A DNA stretch of 40,455 bases from Balneolaceae bacterium UBA3186. GTDB lineage: Bacteria > Bacteroidota > Rhodothermia > Balneolales > Balneolaceae. The stretch spans positions 205,342-245,796 of the forward strand of contig DEXK01000012.1 in NCBI GenBank assembly GCA_002364085.1, written 5' to 3'. A model generated the notes under the pieces. It was not told the DNA's origin. It did no database searches and saw nothing but the letters and a program-made list of their open reading frames with translations. This document shows, one piece after another, positions 35,426 to 40,455 of the stretch (the stretch's first letter is position 1; every line of letters starts with the position of its first letter). Both the position numbers and the translations under genes were made by a program.

Positions 35426-35559
35426 GTATAACAAAGCAAATTAAGCGGACTTGTACGCTGTTTGCGCGTTGTTTTATTGCTTGCTTGTTGTAAAAATCAT
35501 AGTTATTGACTAACTCCAAAGTGGTAAGTACAAGCCGCTTATTTGCCAAGCCGTTATAC
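35426..35559 (+). repeat. attC1 (divergent type, 134 bases)
   Basis: R'' is GTATAAC and R' is GTTATAC. The inner arms GCAAATTAAGCGGACTTGTAC (in part) and GTACAAGCCGCTTATTTGC pair with two unpaired bases (T and A) on the plus-strand arm. The long loop (35460-35525) is unlike that of the other attC sites. Confidence 0.88.
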
Positions 35560-35571
35560 GTTTAACAAATC

Positions 35572-35928
35572 ATGGAAACCAAAATTCCAAAAGAACGGAA
35601 AAAACAGTTCGAGCTTATTGAGTTAGCAACTAAATCTATACTCAAATGGGCTCATGAGCATAATATATCACTCGTTCATATTTATCCCGTTCTTCCCTTT
35701 GTTGAAACCGATTTTAGTTTAGAAGCTTGGTTATTCCTTGATACAGAGAACAGAATTGATGAGTACAGTATTGATGGAACATTAGAGTTGCTGAAATCAA
35801 GATTTACGTTAGAACTTGAAAAAGTAGATTACCCTAAAGATTGGTTACAATCTGTTTCCTTTCATTTTGGTTCTAAAGAGAAGGTTGATCAAGATTATGA
35901 AGGTAGTTTCTATTACTTTCTTAGATAA
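35572..35928 (+). CDS. Cassette C2: unknown 118-residue protein
   Basis: A soluble, charged protein with no signal or membrane helix. The N-terminal half is probably helical (FELIELATKSILKWAHEH), followed by a strand-rich part ('LVHIYPVLPFVETDFSLEAWLFLD', in which acidic and aromatic residues alternate). No family is recognised. The ATG lies 18 bases after the recombination point, leaving little room for a private promoter, so expression probably depends on read-through. Confidence 0.7.
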   Translation: METKIPKERKKQFELIELATKSILKWAHEHNISLVHIYPVLPFVETDFSLEAWLFLDTENRIDEYSIDGTLELLKSRFTLELEKVDYPKDWLQSVSFHFGSKEKVDQDYEGSFYYFLR

Positions 35929-35945
35929 ATCAAACAAGAATAAAC

Positions 35946-36035
35946 GTATAACAAGCGTTTCAAGCGGACTCGGTTAGGGTTCGAAACTTTAATAATTAAA
36001 ACTCGGCTCGCCGCTTAAACGCAGGGTCGTTAGCC
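35946..36035 (+). repeat. attC2 (short form, 90 bases)
   Basis: R'' GTATAAC, arm GCGTTTCAAGCGG, arm CCGCTTAAACGC, R' GTTAGCC. The stem has one unpaired C on the plus strand, giving an extrahelical G on the bottom strand as integrases require. Confidence 0.92.
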
Positions 36036-36048
36036 ACACTTTCGTAGA

Positions 36049-36318
36049 ATGGAAATTGTTTTCAAGGGTCCCACTTTTTATTGCCAAGAAGATGAAGAGC
36101 ACTTCTTCAATTGGCTTTATTCAATTCCAGCTTTCAAAGAAGTTGTTGGACAAGGTTTAGAATTGTATCTGTCTTTAGAGGAAAAAGTTGACCAAAACAG
36201 TTTGGAGCAATTACTTGTGATTTTCAAAAGGTGGGAATTGGATCTGAAATCACTTGAACCACTCAAAGAATTAATGCAAAAAAGTAGTTTACCTTGGGTT
36301 CAAAACATTTCAAAATAA
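36049..36318 (+). CDS. Cassette C3: unknown 89-residue protein
   Basis: A small acidic soluble protein; the second half is helical ('LSLEEKVDQNSLEQLLVIFKRWELD'). It reads like one of the many cassette-borne proteins without assigned family, perhaps an immunity-type or regulatory protein given its size and acidity; that is speculation. The start lies 20 bases from the recombination point. Confidence 0.68.
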   Translation: MEIVFKGPTFYCQEDEEHFFNWLYSIPAFKEVVGQGLELYLSLEEKVDQNSLEQLLVIFKRWELDLKSLEPLKELMQKSSLPWVQNISK

Positions 36319-36324
36319 TCGTAT

Positions 36325-36448
36325 GGCTAACAAGCGTTTCAAGTCGGACGCAGGTAGGGTTCGCTGGAAAGCTTGTGGGCAATAAAATAAATCAGTTACT
36401 TCAATTAAAAACGAAAACCTGCGCCGCTTAAACGCGGGGTCGTTAGTG
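36325..36448 (+). repeat. attC3 (long form, 124 bases)
   Basis: R'' GGCTAAC, arm GCGTTTCAAGTCGG, arm CCGCTTAAACGC, R' GTTAGTG. The loop contains 'aatcagttacttcaattaaa', shared in part with attC4. Confidence 0.9.
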
Positions 36449-36482
36449 GGCTTAATTCCCAGAAATACTAAAATCAACATTC

Positions 36483-36764
36483 ATGAGTAAACGACTAAAT
36501 AGTCCAAAGAGTAATTACAGTTCTATTCGAAATAGAAAAAGAAGTAACTCTGGGATAGGTTATGGAGAAACCTTATTTAAAGTTCTGTTTGTTGTCTTTT
36601 TGATCTCGGGGCTAATCGTATCTTTCGTGGCATTTTTTACAGATGAGTATTTAACATTAGTACTTACTTTGGGGGTAAATACTATTCTATTTTCATTCTT
36701 ATTTAAGTTTATGGAATCTGTTATTCTACTCTTGAAAGACATAAAAAAAGAACTTAAAAATTGA
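36483..36764 (+). CDS. Cassette C4 gene 1: small two-helix membrane protein
   Basis: 93 residues: a basic, serine-rich N-terminus (about 1-30), then two membrane helices at about 33-54 and 57-80, and a lysine-rich C-terminus (KDIKKELKN). Both ends should be cytoplasmic. It is the first of four genes in one integron cassette and lies 35 bases before the second. No family is recognised. Confidence 0.68.
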   Translation: MSKRLNSPKSNYSSIRNRKRSNSGIGYGETLFKVLFVVFLISGLIVSFVAFFTDEYLTLVLTLGVNTILFSFLFKFMESVILLLKDIKKELKN

Positions 36765-36799
36765 TCACATTTTCTTACCAATGAATTAATTATTTCAAT

Positions 36800-37009
36800 A
36801 TGAATCTTAAAACGATAACAACCTTAGTTTCAGCGGCAATAGTTTTAGAGATAATCCGGTATGTAACTTTCAATTTTATAATTGAAGAATGGTGGGAAAT
36901 AGAAGGTCTTTCGTATTTGAGTCAAGGAATCTATTTATTCTTCTTAATCAGCTTAGCCACATTCTTCATTTATTTAAATATCAATCAAAAAGAGGATAGC
37001 AATGAGTGA
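36800..37009 (+). CDS. Cassette C4 gene 2: small two-helix membrane protein
   Basis: 69 residues with two hydrophobic helices (about 5-28 and 40-60) separated by an acidic, tryptophan-rich turn (EEWWEIEG). The next gene starts inside its last codons (8-base overlap, ATGAGTGA), so translation is coupled. No family is recognised. Confidence 0.65.
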   Translation: MNLKTITTLVSAAIVLEIIRYVTFNFIIEEWWEIEGLSYLSQGIYLFFLISLATFFIYLNINQKEDSNE

Positions 37010-37319
37010 AGATGTCAACAAAAGTTTAGGATTAGAAGAAACTTCCAAATCAGAGAATAAGGCTGCAACTCAAAAAGACTTGAATTCTTATTTAATAGCT
37101 TCATTATGGCTATATGGAATAGCAGTAATACTTGTTATAGTTGGATTTATTACGGGGTATAAGGAATCAACATATGATAACAGTATAGTTAATGGTGATG
37201 CTTACAATTACATAATTTTTGCTACAAGAGGAGTTATTTGGATTGGCACAGCTATACTTGTATCGATTATAGGTTTTGCTTGTCAGATAAAAGGACATGT
37301 CATAGATTTATATGAGTAA
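37002..37319 (+). CDS. Cassette C4 gene 3: small two-helix membrane protein
   Basis: 105 residues: a charged cytoplasmic N-terminus of about 28 residues, then two helices (about 30-51 and 74-97) with a polar loop (YKESTYDNSIVNGDAYN). It overlaps both neighbours by 8 bases. The joints read ATGAGTGA and ATGAGTAA, a repeated coupling pattern. No family is recognised; it may form a complex with the other two membrane proteins. Confidence 0.66.
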   Translation: MSEDVNKSLGLEETSKSENKAATQKDLNSYLIASLWLYGIAVILVIVGFITGYKESTYDNSIVNGDAYNYIIFATRGVIWIGTAILVSIIGFACQIKGHVIDLYE

Positions 37320-38073
37320 GCTAATTGAGCTTGATGATTTCGATACCTTTCCAAAAAAAGTTCTTCAGTTTTTGTACAACAACAAGAACGATTTGTATGA
37401 TGAAAGACAAAGAGAATTGAAAGACCTACATGAACGCTCATACAAATCAAAATCAGACTATCCATACATAAATAATTTAGAAGATATTGTATCCCAAACG
37501 TTTACTGATAAAAGATTAAAAGCTTACCATTTTACTAAAGCTCCACAAAAAGGCTATTACAAAAAATCAGGTCTTAAAGTCTTAGAAAAGGACGCTCATC
37601 TTCAATACTTTTTATCCGTTCTTAGTAAAGAAAAGGTTGATAAAGAAATAATCCGAGAGATTAAAAAACTTCTAAGCGTAAAATTTGAATCAATTTGGGC
37701 TGATGGACGAGATCAAAAAATCTATTTTACTCTTTTTAAAGGAGAAAAATATGGGGACGGCCTTTTCTATTTTCTTGAGCATTTTGGTGGAGAAATAATA
37801 AGCATGCTGCTTGAAGAAAATGACCAATACGAGTTCATAATCAAATCAATAGGTATACCAACTGTTGTCATATTTGAATACCCATATAAAAAGTTAAACT
37901 TATGTGGTTCTAAAAGATTTGCAGAACACTTTAGAGACACTTTTTTGAATAAATATGTTGACAGAAGTATTTCAATACAGTTTGACGAAGATTATTCAAC
38001 TGAAAATATTTCTCCTGATAAAATTTTAGAAGAGTTGACTTATCCTGAATATGAAAGTAAATATCTAAATTAA
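37312..38073 (+). CDS. Cassette C4 gene 4: unknown 253-residue soluble protein
   Basis: A soluble protein without signal or helix. The central stretch (AYHFTKAPQKGYYKKSGLK, then 'WADGRDQKIYFTLF' and 'FYFLEHFGGEIISMLL') has a layout reminiscent of ADP-ribosyltransferase-like folds: an aromatic-His motif, a GLK turn, and a later glycine/glutamate patch. I cannot confirm this, and other folds are equally possible. It ends shortly before attC4 and is translationally coupled to three membrane-protein genes, so it may be the effector of a small system. Confidence 0.68.
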   Translation: MSKLIELDDFDTFPKKVLQFLYNNKNDLYDERQRELKDLHERSYKSKSDYPYINNLEDIVSQTFTDKRLKAYHFTKAPQKGYYKKSGLKVLEKDAHLQYFLSVLSKEKVDKEIIREIKKLLSVKFESIWADGRDQKIYFTLFKGEKYGDGLFYFLEHFGGEIISMLLEENDQYEFIIKSIGIPTVVIFEYPYKKLNLCGSKRFAEHFRDTFLNKYVDRSISIQFDEDYSTENISPDKILEELTYPEYESKYLN

Positions 38074-38080
38074 GTTCGCC

Positions 38081-38203
38081 CACTAACAAGGCGTTTTAAA
38101 TCGGACGCGGACGAGGTACGATGGAACTTGATTGCCAGGAATTAATTTCGCTACTTCAATCAAATCATAATCCCCGCGCCGTTTAAACGCTGGGTCGTTA
38201 GCT
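38081..38203 (+). repeat. attC4 (long form, 123 bases)
   Basis: R'' CACTAAC, arm GCGTTTTAAATCGG, arm CCGTTTAAACGC, R' GTTAGCT. It has more stem substitutions than its sister sites. The bases before R'' (GCCC) match the cassette start GTTAGTGGGC. Confidence 0.88.
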
Positions 38204-38205
38204 GT

Positions 38206-38445
38206 ATGAAAGCACTACTAAAGAAAATCGTACCATTTGTTTTAGGTCTAGCTTTCTTGTTAAGAGCTATGCAACCACCAAATATCTTTAATCTGATTCC
38301 AGCCGAAATTCACAGGAGTTTATTTCGTAATGTATTTCCAGAAGTCGTAACAATTTTTCTCTTCAACTTCTTAATCGCCTTTTTAATCTATTGGGTTTCA
38401 AAGAAACTAATTACTGGTTTCGCAGCTCCAAAAACCGATGTATAA
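38206..38445 (+). CDS. Cassette C5: small membrane protein
   Basis: 79 residues with two hydrophobic helices (about 8-22 and 45-65) joined by 'PPNIFNLIPAEIHRSLFRN', and a lysine pair on the C-terminal side. The start codon lies 9 bases after the recombination point, inside the 13-base terminal inverted repeat, so there is no room for a private promoter or standard ribosome site. No family is recognised. Confidence 0.66.
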   Translation: MKALLKKIVPFVLGLAFLLRAMQPPNIFNLIPAEIHRSLFRNVFPEVVTIFLFNFLIAFLIYWVSKKLITGFAAPKTDV

Positions 38446-38462
38446 ATTCCACTTCATCATAC

Positions 38463-38590
38463 AGCTAACAAGCGTTTCAAGGCGGACTCGGGTATTGGCT
38501 CCGCAATTTTAACTTTCAGGTAACTGATTAATTCTGTTACTTTCATAAAAACCGAAAACCCTTCGCCGCTTAAACGCGGGGTCGTTATAG
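38463..38590 (+). repeat. attC5 (long form, 128 bases)
   Basis: R'' AGCTAAC, arm GCGTTTCAAGGCGG, arm CCGCTTAAACGC, R' GTTATAG. Its loop ('aactttcaggtaactgatta', 'ttctgttactttcataaaaa') is nearly the same as in attC8. Confidence 0.92.
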
Positions 38591-38608
38591 TACAAGTCAC
38601 ATATATAG

Positions 38609-38917
38609 ATGGAATCAATAATCTTCTACATCGTTTTTGGAATTGTCTGTCTCCACTTTGTTCTATTCGTCTTTTTTACTGAAAAGATGAAAAAGTTATA
38701 TCCAGAACAATATCAAGAGTTAGGAGAGCCATCTATAGGGGCATTTTCGACGAATCGATATAAAGCTGGAAAAAAATTTAGTGCCTACTTAAGAAAGCGA
38801 GAATACATAAATCTTGATGACAGTAACTTAGTCATTTTAGGAAATATGCTCTTACTGTCTAAAGTTCTGTTCTACTTCGGTTTCATAACATTAATCGCAA
38901 CCTTTTTTGTACTATAA
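38609..38917 (+). CDS. Cassette C6: two-helix membrane protein
   Basis: 102 residues with helices at about 3-23 and 78-100 and a cytoplasmic-type loop between (TEKMKKLYPEQYQELGEPS). 'YPEQYQELGEPS' and 'LRKREYINLDDSNL' recall small UspB-like or uncharacterised two-helix proteins, with low certainty. The stop codon TAA is part of the attC6 R'' box (CTATAAC), so the gene and recombination site share bases. Confidence 0.68.
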   Translation: MESIIFYIVFGIVCLHFVLFVFFTEKMKKLYPEQYQELGEPSIGAFSTNRYKAGKKFSAYLRKREYINLDDSNLVILGNMLLLSKVLFYFGFITLIATFFVL

Positions 38918-39001
38918 CAAGCGTTTCAAGCGGACTCGTTTAGGGTTCGGAATTTTAATAATTTAACCCAGACTCGCCGCTTAAACGCTGGGTCGTTAGG
39001 C
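38912..39001 (+). repeat. attC6 (short form, 90 bases)
   Basis: R'' CTATAAC, arm GCGTTTCAAGCGG, arm CCGCTTAAACGC, R' GTTAGGC. The R'' box supplies the stop codon of the C6 gene. Confidence 0.92.
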
Positions 39002-39012
39002 GTATTAAATAA

Positions 39013-39285
39013 ATGAGAGATTATATCAGAGCTCATATCTACTCTTCTCATCATCGAGAAAAATTACTACAGAGTAATTTGTGTGGTTGCTTTTATTGTC
39101 TCGCTACTTATTCACCAAATGAAATTGAAGATTGGGTTGACGAACGAAAAGATTCTGTCGAAATAGAGAATTCTGGTCAAACAGCATTATGTCCAAAATG
39201 TGGAATTGATTCAGTAATTGGAGATAAATCTGGTTATCCAATTGAAAAGAAATTCTTAAAAAAGATGAATAAACATTGGTTTTAA
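39013..39285 (+). CDS. Cassette C7: small zinc-ribbon-like cytoplasmic protein
   Basis: 90 residues with paired cysteine motifs, CGCFYC near the N-terminus and CPKCGIDSVIG later, likely binding one zinc. The layout 'CGCFYC...F-type-EIEDW...ALCPKCGIDSVIG...FLKKMNKHWF' matches a widespread small-protein family that I recall as common in accessory DNA and integron cassettes; its function is unknown. No signal or membrane helix. The ATG lies 17 bases from the recombination point. Confidence 0.78.
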   Translation: MRDYIRAHIYSSHHREKLLQSNLCGCFYCLATYSPNEIEDWVDERKDSVEIENSGQTALCPKCGIDSVIGDKSGYPIEKKFLKKMNKHWF

Positions 39286-39295
39286 ACTATCATAC

Positions 39296-39385
39296 GCCTA
39301 ACAAGCGTTTCAAGCGGACTCGAACGAAGTGCGAGTCTATAATTTTAATTACTCGGCTCGCCGCTTAAACGCGGGGTCGTTATAT
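39296..39385 (+). repeat. attC7 (short form, 90 bases)
   Basis: R'' GCCTAAC, arm GCGTTTCAAGCGG, arm CCGCTTAAACGC, R' GTTATAT. Its loop is closest to that of attC2. Confidence 0.92.
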
Positions 39386-39401
39386 GTACTAATCAATTAT
39401 C

Positions 39402-39758
39402 ATGTCAGAAGTAAATTATAGAGCTTCAATTTTTCATTACTTAGAAGGCATGTCTGATTTGAAAAACCAATCAGAAATTGGAGCTGTTGAGGCATTCTGT
39501 ATTTGGTTTGATGATTTGTATTACCCTTGCTTTGATTCTTCGGTTTATAATCATGGAGTTTATGAAGAAGGGTTAGAAATATTTCGATCATGTTTCTCGG
39601 AGGAAGAATTGAAAGCAATGTCGAATTACCACAATTTCATAGATTCGATTGTTGATGAATTTGTTGTTGAAAGGGATTGGCCGGAAATACAAAATGATCC
39701 AAATTGGATACAGTTAACAGAAGAAGCCAAAATTGCTGTAAATGCTTTCAATCAATAA
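39402..39758 (+). CDS. Cassette C8: unknown 118-residue protein
   Basis: An acidic soluble helical protein (net strongly negative). The conserved-looking core is 'AFCIWFDDLYYPCFDSSVY' and 'FSEEELKAMSNYHNFID'. It resembles uncharacterised cassette proteins with 'W.DLY' motifs, but I cannot name the family. The start lies 22 bases from the recombination point. Confidence 0.68.
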   Translation: MSEVNYRASIFHYLEGMSDLKNQSEIGAVEAFCIWFDDLYYPCFDSSVYNHGVYEEGLEIFRSCFSEEELKAMSNYHNFIDSIVDEFVVERDWPEIQNDPNWIQLTEEAKIAVNAFNQ

Positions 39759-39770
39759 TAAAAACCGTAC

Positions 39771-39898
39771 ATATAACAAGCGTTTCAAGTCGGACTCGGG
39801 TAATGGCTCCGCATAATTTAACTTTTAGGTAAATAATTAATTCTGTTACTTTCACAAAAACCGAAAACCCTCGCCGCTTAAACGCCGGGTCGTTATAC
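39771..39898 (+). repeat. attC8 (long form, 128 bases)
   Basis: R'' ATATAAC, arm GCGTTTCAAGTCGG, arm CCGCTTAAACGC, R' GTTATAC. It shares its loop with attC5. It is the last complete attC in the window. Confidence 0.92.
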
Positions 39899-39971
39899 CC
39901 ACTACAATAATGTATCTCGCTTCCAGTTCTCTTCAGTAATAATTACATTCAGGTAAACTAACTCATTTATT

Positions 39972-40205
39972 ATGATTACCGATTTCAAAGAGATAGAAAA
40001 TTCTGCCTTAAATCTTGACCGTAAGAATAAAGCCCGTCTGGCTGATAAATTATTACAAAGTATCCATGGCAAAATTGATCCTGAAATAGAACAAGCTTGG
40101 ATTGATGAAGTTCAAAAAAGAAAAGAATCGCTTAAATCTGGTGAAACCTCCCTACATTCGGCTACTGATGTTTTAAAAGAAGCGAGAAAACGTATTCAAA
40201 AGTGA
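39972..40205 (+). CDS. Cassette C9: addiction-module antitoxin-like protein
   Basis: 77 residues of the 'putative addiction module component' type: 'LDRKNKARLADKLLQSIHGKID' and 'IEQAWIDEVQKRKESLKSGE' are characteristic. These antitoxins bind a ParE/RelE-fold toxin and repress their own promoter. The distance from the recombination point (79 bases) leaves room for a private promoter, usual for toxin-antitoxin cassettes. Its stop codon overlaps a GTG start of the toxin remnant (GTGA). Confidence 0.85.
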   Translation: MITDFKEIENSALNLDRKNKARLADKLLQSIHGKIDPEIEQAWIDEVQKRKESLKSGETSLHSATDVLKEARKRIQK

Positions 40206-40312
40206 CTATTAAATTTCATTCAGAAGCCAGAAGAGAATTCTTCGAAACTTCGGAATACTACGAAGAACAGGTTGTTGGTCTTGGGGATTGTAGATGTTTG
40301 ATAATTAGTTGA
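40202..40312 (+). pseudogene. Truncated ParE/RelE-family toxin gene
   Basis: Starting at GTG overlapping the antitoxin stop, the frame reads MTIKFHSEARREFFETSEYY then EEQVVGLG, the typical beginning of a ParE-type toxin (usually about 95-100 residues). After GLG the sequence loses similarity and stops within ten codons. The C-terminal two thirds, which carry the active-site strand, are missing. A dispersed repeat begins 20 bases after the stop. Confidence 0.8.
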
Positions 40313-40332
40313 CAGTTTAATATTAATAATCG

Positions 40333-40455
40333 TAGAAAAATTCGCCCTTAGTATTTATGACGGATTAGAGAATATGATCCGGATGCGTCTGCGAAGCAGG
40401 AATAATCCTTTCAGGTGAAGAGTGTATTAATTTTCTCAGAATGAACGAAGACCTT
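40333..40455 (-). repeat. Dispersed hairpin repeat, copy 2 (cut by window edge)
   Basis: The inverted counterpart of 5139-5261, 123 bases ungapped with about 10 differences; it continues beyond the window. It lies just after the truncated toxin gene, so the insertion, or a deletion at the element, probably removed the toxin C-terminus and attC9. Confidence 0.85.

Larger units (their letters stand above)
33602..40455 (+). mobile_element. Sedentary chromosomal integron (platform plus nine-cassette array)
   Basis: The platform is intI on the minus strand, an attI region, and a plus-strand array read away from intI. Eight attC sites are visible. Cassette spans (T after the recombination G, to the next G) are C1 34772-35553, C2 35554-36029, C3 36030-36442, C4 36443-38197, C5 38198-38584, C6 38585-38995, C7 38996-39379, C8 39380-39892 and C9 39893 to an interrupted end. 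All cassette genes point the same way. attC2 to attC8 are near-identical in sequence, the hallmark of chromosomal rather than mobile integrons. Confidence 0.95.

Noticed and set aside
34771..39902. Regularly spaced repeats resembling a CRISPR array
   Set aside because: The repeats are attC sites: imperfect inverted arms with R boxes, spaced by whole genes of very different length, next to intI. There are no cas genes or short uniform spacers.

Overview
The window looks like a chromosomal segment of a member of the Bacteroidota or a close relative, perhaps Balneolota. The DNA is AT-rich. The clearest promoter (tRNA-Phe) has the Bacteroidota-type TTG-N20-TAnnTTTG layout. Shine-Dalgarno sequences are mostly weak, and there are many lipoproteins plus a leucine dehydrogenase. 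The genus assignment is inference.

Layout. Positions 1-1430 hold tRNA-Phe (minus strand) inside a field of dispersed, hairpin-forming repeats, including four copies of one composite element. From 1431 to 32368 the window is mostly chromosomal core: recJ, leucine dehydrogenase, hslO, a PQQ-type sugar dehydrogenase with a thioredoxin-like partner, a clostripain-like lipoprotein, a nucleotide cyclase next to a Pycsar-type membrane effector, a large metallophosphoesterase/beta-barrel protein, a small HTH operon, a NUDIX hydrolase, a CDP-alcohol phosphatidyltransferase with ftsY, a TPR-CHAT caspase-fold protein, an M28 peptidase with scpA, an ECF sigma factor with a TPR membrane protein, ppk1, ruvB and metK.

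From 32374 to 33600 there are three REP-associated tyrosine transposase (RAYT) copies, one apparently intact and two decayed. Each carries a large perfect or near-perfect palindrome at the same place in its reading frame.

From 33602 to the right edge lies a sedentary chromosomal integron, the main discovery of the window. It has an intact IntI integrase on the minus strand, an attI region with repeated motifs, and a plus-strand array of nine cassettes bounded by eight attC sites. Seven of the attC sites are close relatives. The first is divergent in sequence but has the same fold. Eight cassettes can be delimited to the base because the first 8-13 bases of each cassette (counting the shared G) are the exact reverse complement of the bases ending at its own attC R'' box. 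Cassette contents are mostly unrecognised: a secreted repeat protein, small membrane proteins, a zinc-finger-like protein, an exceptional 1.75 kb four-gene cassette, and an addiction module whose toxin gene has been cut off next to a dispersed repeat that also occurs inverted at about 5.1-5.3 kb.

Working relations: the cyclase and effector genes are candidates for an anti-phage signalling pair. The sigma factor, TPR membrane protein and CHAT protein may form a stress or signalling set. The integron platform and RAYT/REP elements make the right end the recombinationally active, accessory part of the window.
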